Assembly (NCBI GenBank): GCA_903934325.1
Contig: CAIZNH010000015.1
Coordinates: 1 to 64,000, forward strand
DNA from: an uncultured Alphaproteobacteria bacterium
GTDB taxonomy: Bacteria > Pseudomonadota > Alphaproteobacteria > Sphingomonadales > Sphingomonadaceae
Reading direction: 5' to 3'
DNA: 64,000 nt
Shown here: in pieces, positions 26,302 through 35,516 of the stretch
How the letters are laid out: every line of letters begins with the position of its first letter
Position numbering within the stretch: the stretch's first letter is position 1
Program-made: the position numbers and the translations under genes
The notes under the pieces: model-generated
Seen by the model: the letters and a program-made list of their open reading frames with translations, nothing else
The model's database searches: none
Told to the model about the DNA's origin: nothing

Positions 26302-27615
26302 CTAACCCCCGCGCATCTTCTCCAGATAACCGCTCGGCCCCATCTGCGCGGCGGTCCAGACGAAGATCGCAAGGCTCGCGAGGCCCGAGGCGAGGCATAC
26401 GCCGAACACCGCCAGCGCCAGCGCGCTCGCGCCATAGGCAGGCGTCAGCGCGTCGCTCGCCGCGCCGATCACCGCAAGGCCCAGCGCCTGGCCGACGAGG
26501 TTGTTGAAGAACAGCGCGAAGGCCACGGCAAAGCCCCGGCTGGCCGGTTCCACCGCGGTCTGGATACCCGACAGGATGCCGGCCTGACTGGCGACATAGA
26601 TCGCATAGGCCAGCCCGAACCAGCCGAGAAAGGCCGCAAACCCGCTCGACGAAAGGCTCAGCGCCAGCGGCACCACGCAGCCTAGGCTCACCAGCCCCGG
26701 CAGCCACGCCCGCCAGCGCTCGTCGCGCAAGGTCAGCCAATGGGTCAGGTATCCGCCGAGGATCGGCCCCGGGATCCCGCCGAGGAAGAAGGTGAAGCCG
26801 AGATAGAGGCCGACGTCGCCGGTGGAGATCGGGAACTGGCGCAGCATCACCGCCGCCATCCAGAAGGCCAGCGCATAGCCGATCATGATCTGCACCGCCC
26901 AGCCCAGCGCCAGTCCCATGAACACGCGATTGGTGACAAGGCTCATGATCGTGCGCCCCAATGGCAACTGCGTCATGTCGGTGCCCTTGGGGGCATAGCG
27001 CCCGCGCGGCGGCTCGCGCACGGTGAGAAACAGCACCCCGCCGAGCAGCAGGCCCGGCAGACCCATCAGGACGAAGGCCCAGCGCCAGTCGAACCATTCG
27101 GCCAGCTGCCCGCCCACGATCAACCCGGTGGCCGTGCCGACTGTCGATCCGAGCGTGAGAAAGCCCATCGCCTTGGCAAGTTCATGCCGCGCAAAGAAAT
27201 CCGCTACGAGGCTTTGCGAGGAGGGGCCGGAACAGCCCTCGCCCACGCCCACGCCGGTGCGCGCCATGAACAGCGTCCAGAAGCCTGTCGCCATGCCGCA
27301 GGCGGCGGTCATCAGGCTCCAGAAGCTGATCGCGGCGGCAACGATGTTCTTGCGGACCGAACGATCCGCCAGCCGCGCTGCGGGAAAGCCCGCCAGCACA
27401 TAGACGAGACTGAACGCCGCCCCGCCCAGCAGGCCAAGCTGGAAGTCCGACAGCTGGAACGCGGCCTTGATGTCCTCGACGAGGATGCCGAACACCAGCC
27501 GGTCGGCAACGCTGAAGGCGCTCGTCAGCGTCAGCAGCGAGAGGACGTACCAACGGTGCAGGCCGGGCTTGTCGGCCTCGCCGTCCTCAGTGGTGCGGTC
27601 TGGCGTAGAGGCCAT
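26302..27615 (-). CDS. MFS transporter
   Basis: The 437-residue protein has about twelve membrane helices and looks like the spinster-type MFS group common in sphingomonad catabolic regions: GLLGGAAFSLVYVLAGFPAARLADR (loop 2-3), then RTGVGVGEGCSGPSSQSLVADFF. Probably an inner-membrane importer or exporter of the island's substrate or a product. Its start lies inside the 3' end of the SDR gene upstream (overlap about 29 bases), so it is likely cotranscribed with it. Confidence 0.87.
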   Translation of the reverse strand: MASTPDRTTEDGEADKPGLHRWYVLSLLTLTSAFSVADRLVFGILVEDIKAAFQLSDFQLGLLGGAAFSLVYVLAGFPAARLADRSVRKNIVAAAISFWSLMTAACGMATGFWTLFMARTGVGVGEGCSGPSSQSLVADFFARHELAKAMGFLTLGSTVGTATGLIVGGQLAEWFDWRWAFVLMGLPGLLLGGVLFLTVREPPRGRYAPKGTDMTQLPLGRTIMSLVTNRVFMGLALGWAVQIMIGYALAFWMAAVMLRQFPISTGDVGLYLGFTFFLGGIPGPILGGYLTHWLTLRDERWRAWLPGLVSLGCVVPLALSLSSSGFAAFLGWFGLAYAIYVASQAGILSGIQTAVEPASRGFAVAFALFFNNLVGQALGLAVIGAASDALTPAYGASALALAVFGVCLASGLASLAIFVWTAAQMGPSGYLEKMRGG

Positions 27616-28366
27616 TGTCCACCGGGATCGTCAGGCCATTCAGAAACCGCGCCTCGTCCGAAGCGAGGAACAGCACGCAACCTGCCACATCCCGCGGGTG
27701 GCCCAGCGCATCCATCGCCAGCGGGCCTTCGGGGATATCCATCGGCTTTTCGCCGCCGCGCCCGGAAATGCCCATCACCATCGGGGTCTCGATCCCGCCG
27801 GGTGCCAGCGCATTGACGCGGATGCCGTAGCCGCGATCCTGGAAATCGATCGCCAGACTGCGGGTCATCCCCGCGATCCCGGCCTTGCACGCGGCATAGG
27901 CGGGGATGTTGCCATAGCCCATCAGCGCCGCGGTGGAGGCCATGTTGATGATCGACGAGCCGCCCCCGCCCACCTTCTCGTGGCGGTGCTTCATCAGCGG
28001 CACGGCATATTTGCAGCCGAGGAAAGTTCCCACCACGTGGATATCAAGGTGCAGCTTGAAATGCGCGAGGCTGCAATCCTCGATGCTCTCGAAGATCACG
28101 TTGCCGGCATTGTTGACGAGGATGTCGAGCCCGCCGTGGCGTTCCTCGACCGCGCGCATCACTTCGATCCACTGCTCTTCGCTGGTGACATCCAGTGCCA
28201 TGGCATCGCCGCCGATGGAGTCGGCCACCTTGTGCGCCAGTTCCACCTCGCGGTCGGTGACGATCACCGTCGCGCCTTCGCGCGCCAACGCCTCGCAATC
28301 GGCCTTGCCCAGCCCCATTGCCCCGCCTGTCACGAGCGCAACCTTGCCCGCTACCCTTCCCGCCAT
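27587..28366 (-). CDS. Short-chain dehydrogenase/reductase
   Basis: The 259-residue classical SDR has TGGAMGLG, NNAGNVIF and YAACK motifs. I chose the ATG at 28366 because GGGAGAG lies seven bases before it; an in-frame TTG at 28381 overlaps that site. It is divergent from the first Rieske oxygenase gene, with about 130 bases between, so both promoters lie in that gap. Confidence 0.9.
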   Translation of the reverse strand: MAGRVAGKVALVTGGAMGLGKADCEALAREGATVIVTDREVELAHKVADSIGGDAMALDVTSEEQWIEVMRAVEERHGGLDILVNNAGNVIFESIEDCSLAHFKLHLDIHVVGTFLGCKYAVPLMKHRHEKVGGGGSSIINMASTAALMGYGNIPAYAACKAGIAGMTRSLAIDFQDRGYGIRVNALAPGGIETPMVMGISGRGGEKPMDIPEGPLAMDALGHPRDVAGCVLFLASDEARFLNGLTIPVDNGLYARPHH

Positions 28367-28497
28367 TTCGCTCTCTCCCAAAAGCTTTTTCTTGAGCCCA
28401 GCCTATCGGGCGGGCGGGCGCAAGCCACTGTCGAAAGCGCGAGGGCGCGGGCGGGCCGCAGCGATGTATTCTCGCGAGGCCGAAAGGGAGAGGCGCA

Positions 28498-29802
28498 ATG
28501 ATGGACCAAGCCGAAGTCGCGCAGCTGAAGGCGCTGATGGAGTGGGAAGGCAAACGCCGCGCCCCGCCGCAGGGCTTTCCCGCCCTGCCCGACATGCCCG
28601 CCGGCCGCTACACCAGCGCGGAATGCTTCGCGCTCGAACAGCAGCACATCTTCCGCAAAAGCTGGCTGTTCGCCGGCCACCTCGACGAGGTCCCCGAGCC
28701 CGGGTGCTACATGCGCTGGCACAATGCCGGCGATCCGATCGTCATCGTGCACGGCATGGATGGGGTGGTGCGCGCTTTCCACAACACCTGCCGTCACCGC
28801 GGCGCGCCGGTGGTGACCGAGGATCGCGGCAAATCCAGCCGCCTCATGTGCGGCTATCACAACTGGACCTACAAAACCGACGGCAGCCTGGTGGGCGTGC
28901 CCGAGAAGCGCGACTTTCCGGCCGATTTCGACATGAGCTGCCGCGGCCTGCTGCCAGTGCGCTGCGAGATGTTCGGCAAGGTGATCTTCGTCAACTTCGA
29001 CATGGAGGCGATGCCGCTGATCGACTGGCTCGGGCCGATTGCGCGCGAGTGGGAGGAGTTCGCCTTTGATCGCATCAAGCTCGCCGCACGCCATTCCTTC
29101 GATCTGAAGTGCAACTGGAAGATCGCGATGGAGGCCAACATGGAGGTCTACCATGTGCCTTTCATCCACCCCAACACCGTCGCCCCGCTGGTCGACAGCA
29201 CGCGCAATCTCAACACCATGTACCCCAACGGCCATGCGCGGATGCTGGCGCCCCCGCCGCACACGACCGACCGCGAACACGTGCGCGCGATCGACTCGCC
29301 GCCCGGATGGCAGCAGATCGAGAGTGTGGGCGAATTGGGCCGCACCTGCACCCAGAGCTACACGCTGTTTCCCAACTGGGTCAGCCCGCTCTCCAACTAC
29401 TTCGTGCCGCCGCTGGTGTTCTGGCCGACCTCGCTGACCACCACGCGGCTGGAGCTGGTGACCATGGCGCTGGACTGGGGGGATGCGCCCGCGCCGGACT
29501 TGTGGACCGTGCCCGATGCCAGCCAGCCGAACGGGCGGCAAATGAGCCCGATCATCCTCGAAGACACCCAGTTCGGCGAGGCGATCCAGCATTCCGTGCA
29601 GGGCTCGGCGTTCCGCTCCGTGCCGCTGTCCTATCAGGAGGCGCGGATCTATTCCTTCCACCAGAGCCTCGACCGGATGATCGGGATCGCAAACGTGCCC
29701 GAGCGGCTACGGGTCGAGCAGGTGATCGGCGCAGACTGGGTGTGGCCCAACGACCCGCGCGTCGCGCAGATGGAGCGCGAGGAGGCGCAAGCGGCGGAAT
29801 AA
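28498..29802 (+). CDS. Rieske non-haem iron oxygenase, alpha subunit 1
   Basis: The 434-residue protein is a ring-hydroxylating-type oxygenase alpha subunit. The Rieske cluster ligands are Cys98, His100, Cys118 and His121 (CRH...CGYH). The mononuclear iron site has His219 and His224 in YHVPFIH, and the bridging acidic residue three before the first histidine is Glu216 rather than the usual aspartate. No beta subunit, ferredoxin or reductase is next to it. It probably hydroxylates or demethylates the island's substrate. An AAAGGGAGAG site precedes tandem ATG codons. Confidence 0.92.
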   Translation: MMDQAEVAQLKALMEWEGKRRAPPQGFPALPDMPAGRYTSAECFALEQQHIFRKSWLFAGHLDEVPEPGCYMRWHNAGDPIVIVHGMDGVVRAFHNTCRHRGAPVVTEDRGKSSRLMCGYHNWTYKTDGSLVGVPEKRDFPADFDMSCRGLLPVRCEMFGKVIFVNFDMEAMPLIDWLGPIAREWEEFAFDRIKLAARHSFDLKCNWKIAMEANMEVYHVPFIHPNTVAPLVDSTRNLNTMYPNGHARMLAPPPHTTDREHVRAIDSPPGWQQIESVGELGRTCTQSYTLFPNWVSPLSNYFVPPLVFWPTSLTTTRLELVTMALDWGDAPAPDLWTVPDASQPNGRQMSPIILEDTQFGEAIQHSVQGSAFRSVPLSYQEARIYSFHQSLDRMIGIANVPERLRVEQVIGADWVWPNDPRVAQMEREEAQAAE

Positions 29803-29999
29803 CGCTACGGAATGCCGCTTTCGCAGGCAGTTGTGACGTTTTTGTCGCACATTGCCCGCCTTACTATCGCTTTTGCTGATAGCGCGTTCCCCTGCCTGAC
29901 ATACACCTTCCACCCATACCGAAAGACGCGGCGAAACGTGTCACGGTTTGGGGAATCCAAAGGTGCGCCATGACGGCCGCCTTCAGGGGAGAGAGCATC
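29803..29999 (+). other. Leader of the TonB-dependent receptor gene
   Basis: This 197-base gap is visibly less GC-rich than its neighbours around 29830-29930 and should hold the receptor promoter. I see a TACTAT box at 29862-29867 but no well-spaced -35 element, so I call no promoter. Confidence 0.35.
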
Positions 30000-32513
30000 A
30001 TGAACACACTTCGTGCCCTAATTGCATCCGGAGCCCGCGGCCGCGGGATGCGGACCGCGCTGATGTGCGGTGCAGCCTTTGGCGGCCTCGCCGCCGTGCC
30101 GAGCGTCGCTTACGCCCAGGACGCCGATGCCAGCGCAGAGGCCGCTCCGGAAGAGCGGGTGATCATCGTTCAGGCCCGCCGCCAGAACGAAACCCTGCAG
30201 GAAGTGCCCGTCACCGTCACCGCGATCGGCGGCGAGACGCTCCAGCGCTACAGCATCGACCAGGTCGCCGACGTGACCAGCCGCGTGCCGACCCTCAACG
30301 TGCAGGTCGGTGGTTCGGGCTCGGGCGGCCAGCTCAGCTTGCGCGGCGTCGGCTCGTCGAACATCTCGGCGGCGTTCGATTCGGCGGTGGCCTTCGAGTA
30401 TGACGGCGTTGTCGTCTCGACCATGCGCATGGTGCAGGCCGGCTTCTTCGACGTCGAGCAGATCGACGTGCTGCGCGGCCCGCAATCGCTGTTCTTCGGC
30501 AAGTCGGCCACCGCCGGCGTGCTCTCGCTGCGTTCCGCCAACCCGACCGCCAACTGGGAAGTCGGGATGCGCGGTTCCTATGAATTCGAGGAAAAGGGCT
30601 ACCTGCTCTCGGGCTACATCTCGGGTCCGATCAGCGACACGCTGGGCATCCGCGTGGCCGCCCAGTTCAACGATATCGACGAATTCCAGCTGCTCCAGCC
30701 CGGCACGCCCGCGGTCAACCAGGAGCGCGGGCTGACCGATTTCATCGGCCGCATGACCCTCGACTGGAACCCGTCTGACCGGTTCAAGGCCAACTTCAAG
30801 CTGCAATACACCAAGAACGAGAACGACGGCGCCATCGGTACCGCAGAAATCAACTGCGGCGCCAACGGCCGGGCCGACTCGGTGTTCCTGCTGAGCGGCG
30901 CGGTGCAGATCCCGGCTGGCTACAACTGCGACACCAACGACCAGCGTTACTTCCTGCCCGATGCTGCGGCGCAGCTTGCCGGGGGTGTTCCGGGCAACTC
31001 GCCGGCAGCGGGCCGCAATGGCGTGCCTTTCGGCGAAACCGAGATCTGGTTCGGTCGCCTGCAGTTCGATCTCGACCTGTCTGACACGCTGACCCTGACC
31101 TCGGTCACCGGCCTGCTCAACATGGATGCGATCGATTTCGACCCCTACTCCTATGGCGGCGTCTTTGCCGGCCCCAACGGAACCATCCTGCCGGGTGGTG
31201 CCGGTTCATCTGACCCGATCAACAGGCTCGAACAGTACACGCAGGAACTGCGTCTGGCCTCGGACTTCGATGGCGGCTTCAACTTCATGCTCGGCGCGTT
31301 CTACGAAGACCGCACCTTTACCTTCGACACCGCCCAGCAGGGCGTGAACATCTCGTTCTTCGGCCCCAGCACCGCGCGTCCGCTGGTCGGCGGCGGGACC
31401 GCTCCGGGCACGGGCTTCACCTATGACTGGGACAAGACCCACATCACCAAGACCGAAGCGCTCTCGTTCTTCGGTAGCGTGATGTGGGAGATCACCGACA
31501 AGCTCGAACTCTCGGGCGGTATCCGCTGGACCGATGAAAAGAAGGTCCAGACGATCTCGGTGCCCTACGTCCACAACTCACTGGCCTATGTCTCGGCTGG
31601 CGGCGGTCTGTTCCGCCCGAGCCCGGCGTTCTTGCAGAGCGGGTTCTTCTCGGGCCCGATCAACTTTGCCGACGACAACATCTCGCCGGAAGTCACTCTG
31701 CGTTACCAGGCGAACGACGATCTCAACTTCTTCGCCTCGTACAAGACCGGCTTCAAGTCGGGCGGGATCGACAACTCGGCGCTGCCGTCGAACAGCCTCA
31801 GCCAGGCCGCCGCTACGGGTGACTTCAGCGCGCTGATCTTCCAGTCGGAAGAGGCCGAGGGCGGTGAAGTAGGCTTCAAGTCGCAGTGGGCTGGCCGCAG
31901 CTTCACCCTCAACGCCACCGCGTACTACTACGTCTTCACCGATCTTCAGGTGCAGAACTTCAACGCGGTGAGCGTGCAGTTCGCGACCAGCAACGCTGGC
32001 GAGCTCACCACCAAGGGTGTCGACATCGAATCCCGCTGGATCACGCCGATTGACGGCCTGAGCCTGTCGGCCAACCTGTCCTACCTCGACGCGCAGTACA
32101 CTGACACCTTCATCCAGCCGCTCGGCATCAGCACCGTCGACCTCAATGGTCGCCGTGGCAGCCAGGCGCCGGAATGGTCCGGAAACCTTGCGGTCGATTG
32201 GAACATCCCGCTGTCGGACAGCCTCGAGCTGTTCCTGTCGGGCAACGCGGCCTATAATGATGGCTACATCACCGACGAAGCGACGCTGAACGACTATGTC
32301 CAGCCGAGCTTCTGGCTGCTCGACGCCAACGTCTCGATCGGCCATCCGGACGGCAACTGGAAGCTGGCGCTGGTCGCACAGAACCTCACCGACGAGATCT
32401 TCACCATCACCACCGGCGGGCGTCCGTTCCTGCAGCCGGGTGTGGGCGACGACTTCGTGATGACCCAGAACCGCGGTCGTCAGGTGTTCGCGGAAATCAG
32501 CTTCCGCTTCTGA
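30000..32513 (+). CDS. TonB-dependent outer-membrane receptor
   Basis: The 837-residue protein has an N-terminal signal sequence ending near VAYAQ, a plug domain opening with VIIVQARRQNETLQEVPVTVTAI and DVLRGPQSLFFGKSATAG, and a long beta-barrel ending in a terminal phenylalanine (EISFRF). It should import a large or scarce substrate across the outer membrane. It sits between two Rieske oxygenase genes, so it is likely the uptake gate of the island. I chose the ATG at 30000 behind GGGGAGAG; an ATG at 29970 adds ten residues and also has an AAAGG site. Confidence 0.94.
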   Translation: MNTLRALIASGARGRGMRTALMCGAAFGGLAAVPSVAYAQDADASAEAAPEERVIIVQARRQNETLQEVPVTVTAIGGETLQRYSIDQVADVTSRVPTLNVQVGGSGSGGQLSLRGVGSSNISAAFDSAVAFEYDGVVVSTMRMVQAGFFDVEQIDVLRGPQSLFFGKSATAGVLSLRSANPTANWEVGMRGSYEFEEKGYLLSGYISGPISDTLGIRVAAQFNDIDEFQLLQPGTPAVNQERGLTDFIGRMTLDWNPSDRFKANFKLQYTKNENDGAIGTAEINCGANGRADSVFLLSGAVQIPAGYNCDTNDQRYFLPDAAAQLAGGVPGNSPAAGRNGVPFGETEIWFGRLQFDLDLSDTLTLTSVTGLLNMDAIDFDPYSYGGVFAGPNGTILPGGAGSSDPINRLEQYTQELRLASDFDGGFNFMLGAFYEDRTFTFDTAQQGVNISFFGPSTARPLVGGGTAPGTGFTYDWDKTHITKTEALSFFGSVMWEITDKLELSGGIRWTDEKKVQTISVPYVHNSLAYVSAGGGLFRPSPAFLQSGFFSGPINFADDNISPEVTLRYQANDDLNFFASYKTGFKSGGIDNSALPSNSLSQAAATGDFSALIFQSEEAEGGEVGFKSQWAGRSFTLNATAYYYVFTDLQVQNFNAVSVQFATSNAGELTTKGVDIESRWITPIDGLSLSANLSYLDAQYTDTFIQPLGISTVDLNGRRGSQAPEWSGNLAVDWNIPLSDSLELFLSGNAAYNDGYITDEATLNDYVQPSFWLLDANVSIGHPDGNWKLALVAQNLTDEIFTITTGGRPFLQPGVGDDFVMTQNRGRQVFAEISFRF

Positions 32514-32536
32514 TAACGCCAACAGGGGAAATGCGA

Positions 32537-32571
32537 GGGGCGGGCCAGCAATGGCTCGCCTCTTTGCTTTT
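32537..32571 (+). terminator. Terminator after the TonB-dependent receptor gene
   Basis: Arms GGGGCGGGCC (32537-32546) and GGCTCGCCTC (32553-32562) form a 10-base stem with two G-U pairs around a six-base loop, followed by TTTGCTTTT. This fits a Rho-independent terminator between the receptor gene and the next oxygenase gene. Confidence 0.65.
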
Positions 32572-32689
32572 GGCCCTTTTGCTTTGGATCAAGGCGTAGG
32601 GGCGCCGCTTCCCGCCAAAAGTGAGCATTGCCGCTGCCTACGCGAAGGCAGATGCTCGCCACGAAAATCGCGGCTTCTGGGAGGAAACC

Positions 32690-33919
32690 ATGTCACGCGA
32701 AGAACTGATCTCCATGACGCGCAGTCTGGTGGCGCATGGCGCGGCCGATACGATGGAATATGCCGACGAGGTCGTGCGCATTCCGGCGAGCGCCTACACC
32801 GACGAAGCGGTGTTCGAGCTGGAAAAGAAGCAGATCTTCCGCCGCCTGCCGCTGATGGTCGCGCCGTCTTGCGAGCTGCCGAACATCGGCGACTTCAAAG
32901 CGATGGACATCTGCGGCGTGCCGCTGCTGCTCTCCCGCCAGAAGGACGGCAGCATGGGCGCCTTCCTCAACATGTGCACCCACCGCGGCAACCCGCTCGC
33001 GAGCGGCTGCGGCAATGCCAGCCGCTTCACCTGCGGCTATCACGGCTGGACCTTCAAGGCGGATGGCGATCTGATCGGGGTCGCATCCCCGAAGGATTTC
33101 GGCGCGATCGACAAGAGCCAGCACTGCCTGACGAAGTTCCCGGTCTACGAGAACGCCGGCCTCATCTGGGTCACGCTCGATCCGGAATCGAAGCTCAGCA
33201 TCGCCGACTACCTGTGCGGCTTTGACGATCTGCTCAAGGCCTTCGAATTCGAAGGCTGGACGCTGTTCTCGCAGCGCACGCTGGCGGGGCCGAACTGGAA
33301 GACGGCGTACGACGGCTATCTCGATTTCTACCACCTGCCGGTGCTCCACGCGAACACCTTCGGGGCGGATTTCTACAACCGCGCCAACTACTTCGCCTAT
33401 GGCCCGCACCAGCGCCTTTCGACCCCGTCAAAGTTCGCGATCAAGGTGCAGAGCGATGACGGCGAGCAGATCGATCTGGAAGCGATGAGCGACGAGGAAC
33501 TGCCGCAGGAAGTGCTGGTGCAGGGCGTGTGGACGATCTTCCCGCACATCTCGATCGCCAGCTTCTACGGCGGCGGCCAGCGCGGGGCGATGATCAGCCA
33601 GCTGTTCCCCGGTGCGACCGTAGGAGAGAGCTACACCACCCAGTTCTATGTCATGGAAAACCAGCCCGAGACGCCCGAACAGGTCCAGGCCGCGCATGAC
33701 CAGTTCAACTTCCTCGAAATCGTGGTGCGCGACGAGGATTATGCCACCGGCAAGCGCCAGCATCAGGCGCTGCAATCGGGGCTGATGAAGGACGTGCTGT
33801 TCGGCCGCAACGAGAAGGGCGGACAGGTCTTCCACGGCTGGGTCGAGCGGCTGGTCAATGCCAGCGACGATGATCTGGTGGCGATCTTCGCAGCGGAGCA
33901 GCGTCAGGCGGCGGAATGA
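32690..33919 (+). CDS. Rieske non-haem iron oxygenase, alpha subunit 2
   Basis: The 409-residue protein has Rieske ligands Cys96, His98, Cys115 and His118 and a mononuclear iron site with Asp212, His215 and His220 (DFYHLPVLH), the usual aspartate type. It is more distant from the other two oxygenases than they are from typical homologues, to judge by the C-terminal half. The ATG at 32690 follows GGGAGGA; the longer frame upstream crosses the preceding terminator region. No partner subunits lie next to it. Confidence 0.92.
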   Translation: MSREELISMTRSLVAHGAADTMEYADEVVRIPASAYTDEAVFELEKKQIFRRLPLMVAPSCELPNIGDFKAMDICGVPLLLSRQKDGSMGAFLNMCTHRGNPLASGCGNASRFTCGYHGWTFKADGDLIGVASPKDFGAIDKSQHCLTKFPVYENAGLIWVTLDPESKLSIADYLCGFDDLLKAFEFEGWTLFSQRTLAGPNWKTAYDGYLDFYHLPVLHANTFGADFYNRANYFAYGPHQRLSTPSKFAIKVQSDDGEQIDLEAMSDEELPQEVLVQGVWTIFPHISIASFYGGGQRGAMISQLFPGATVGESYTTQFYVMENQPETPEQVQAAHDQFNFLEIVVRDEDYATGKRQHQALQSGLMKDVLFGRNEKGGQVFHGWVERLVNASDDDLVAIFAAEQRQAAE

Positions 33920-33923
33920 TTGT

Positions 33924-33993
33924 GCGAGGGCGCAGATGCGCCCCCGCAAACGTCAGAACGCGAAGGGCCGGGCCGGAACGCTCGGCCCTTTTT
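33924..33993. terminator. Two hairpins ending convergent transcripts
   Basis: A first hairpin has arms GCGAGGGCGC (33924-33933) and GCGCCCCCGC (33938-33947) with one mismatch. A second has perfect arms AAGGGCCG (33963-33970) and CGGCCCTT (33983-33990) followed by TTT, a plus-strand terminator that lies inside the last codons of the convergent SnoaL-like gene. Confidence 0.6.
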
Positions 33994-34417
33994 GCGTCGG
34001 GTTGCTGTTGAGCGCCAGTTCCACCAGCGCGGTGTCGAAGAATTCGTGCAGCTCCACGATCAGCCCGTCCCGGATCGTCATGATCTGGCAGTAGGTCTGG
34101 AGATATTCGTGGCCGTTGGTGGCCGTGCCGCCGCCGCGCATCAGGCCGACGACGCAGTTCTCGTCTGCGGACATGATGCGCCACTCGCGCGAGAAGCGGA
34201 TCGTCTCGGGCACCAGTTTGCCGATCACGCCATCGGCCACAATCGGGCCGAAGCACACGTCCTTGCCCTCCCACCGGCCCGAAACCGGCGTGGTGCCGAC
34301 CAGATTGAACACGATGTCGTCCGAATGCAAAGCGGCGAGCGCATCGAAATCGCCCGCCGCCAGTGCTTCGTAGAACCGCGTGGCGACCGCGATATTGGCC
34401 GCGCGCAGATCGCTCAT
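33953..34417 (-). CDS. SnoaL-like (NTF2-fold) protein
   Basis: The 154-residue protein has the NTF2-like layout: an N-terminal helix (NIAVATRFYEALAAGDFDALAAL), a cone of strands, and a final strand near VELHEFFDTALVELAL. Such proteins include ketosteroid isomerases, cyclases and dehydratases, so this may be a small isomerase or hydratase of the pathway. It starts four bases after the stop of the NmrA-like gene, in one unit with it. Its C-terminus is encoded over a plus-strand terminator. Confidence 0.8.
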   Translation of the reverse strand: MSDLRAANIAVATRFYEALAAGDFDALAALHSDDIVFNLVGTTPVSGRWEGKDVCFGPIVADGVIGKLVPETIRFSREWRIMSADENCVVGLMRGGGTATNGHEYLQTYCQIMTIRDGLIVELHEFFDTALVELALNSNPTQKGPSVPARPFAF

Positions 34418-34421
34418 GCTC

Positions 34422-35369
34422 TTACCCGAAGGCAGGGCGATAATTGCTCTCGCCCCAGTCCTGCTTCTTGGTCCATTCGCCCATCGTCTCCAGCTTGCCT
34501 TCCAGCTCGGGGAAGCGTTCGTAGACGTGGTCCATGTCGACCGCGAAGGGCTTGGTCGGCGCGGTGTTGTTGTATTCGTAGAAGGCCTGGATGCCCTTGG
34601 CGAACTCCTCGCGCGCTTCGGCGGGCATCGAATCCCCGGCCGCGTTCACCAGCAGGCGACCGAATTCTTCCGGGGTGCAGGGATCATACTTGATGTCCTT
34701 GCCCAGCGCTTCGGCGAGGCACTGCGTCACCTGCTTGCCCACCAGCCGCTCCGGACCGCCAATATTGAGCCACGCGCCTTCCATGTCGGGGCGCTCAATG
34801 CTGGCGAGCATGAAGCGCGCGACATCGTCGAGGCTGATCCAGTTGGCTTCCAGCGTGGGGTTGTGCGGATAGACGTAGCGGTTCTCGTTGACGATGAAGG
34901 GCCGCGCCCAGCCGGTCAGCAGGTTGTCCATGAACAGCACCGAGCCGAACACCGTACCCGGCGCGCCCGAGCGCCACAGCGCATTGATGCCCGCCGTGTT
35001 GCCGGCATAGGTGAAGGCATCGCCGGGCTTGTCTGGGATCCAGCTCGAGGTGTTCCACACCACGCGCTTCACATCGAGATGCGCAGCGACCTTGCCCACT
35101 TCGCCGACCAGATAGGCGCGGTCTGCGCGGGCTTGGAGCGGGTGGGTGTAGAAGATGTAGTCCGAGCCTTCGAGCGCGTCCTTGAAGGTCGATGTGTCAT
35201 AAAGGTCCATCGGCCGGATCTCGACCTTGTCGACCCCGTCGATTGGCGCGCCCTCCAGCGCATCCGGACGGCGCGAGATCGCGCGCACGTCGTAGCCGGC
35301 AGCAAGCGCCTGACGAATCTGCGCAAGGCCCTGCCTTCCGCTCGCGCCGATCACTGTGATGAGTGCCAT
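34422..35369 (-). CDS. NmrA-like NAD(P)-binding protein
   Basis: The 315-residue protein has an N-terminal Rossmann loop ITVIGASGRQG and resembles the NmrA/atypical SDR group (for example isoflavone-reductase-like proteins). The catalytic YxxxK of classical SDRs is not apparent. It could be a reductase or a redox sensor. GGGGAGAG precedes the ATG. It leads a two-gene unit with the SnoaL-like gene and is divergent from the reductase gene at 35517. Confidence 0.83.
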   Translation of the reverse strand: MALITVIGASGRQGLAQIRQALAAGYDVRAISRRPDALEGAPIDGVDKVEIRPMDLYDTSTFKDALEGSDYIFYTHPLQARADRAYLVGEVGKVAAHLDVKRVVWNTSSWIPDKPGDAFTYAGNTAGINALWRSGAPGTVFGSVLFMDNLLTGWARPFIVNENRYVYPHNPTLEANWISLDDVARFMLASIERPDMEGAWLNIGGPERLVGKQVTQCLAEALGKDIKYDPCTPEEFGRLLVNAAGDSMPAEAREEFAKGIQAFYEYNNTAPTKPFAVDMDHVYERFPELEGKLETMGEWTKKQDWGESNYRPAFG

Positions 35370-35516
35370 GAATGTCTCTCCCCTAAGTGTTTATGGGCAA
35401 GAGACTAGGAAGCGCTCGGAAGCTGCGCACCGCGCCAAAGTGATAGCCGCGCGGGTGAAGCCCCTAGCGAAAAGACGGGGTTGTCGTAGCGGCGCGGGCT
35501 GCGGACAGTGCGCCCC

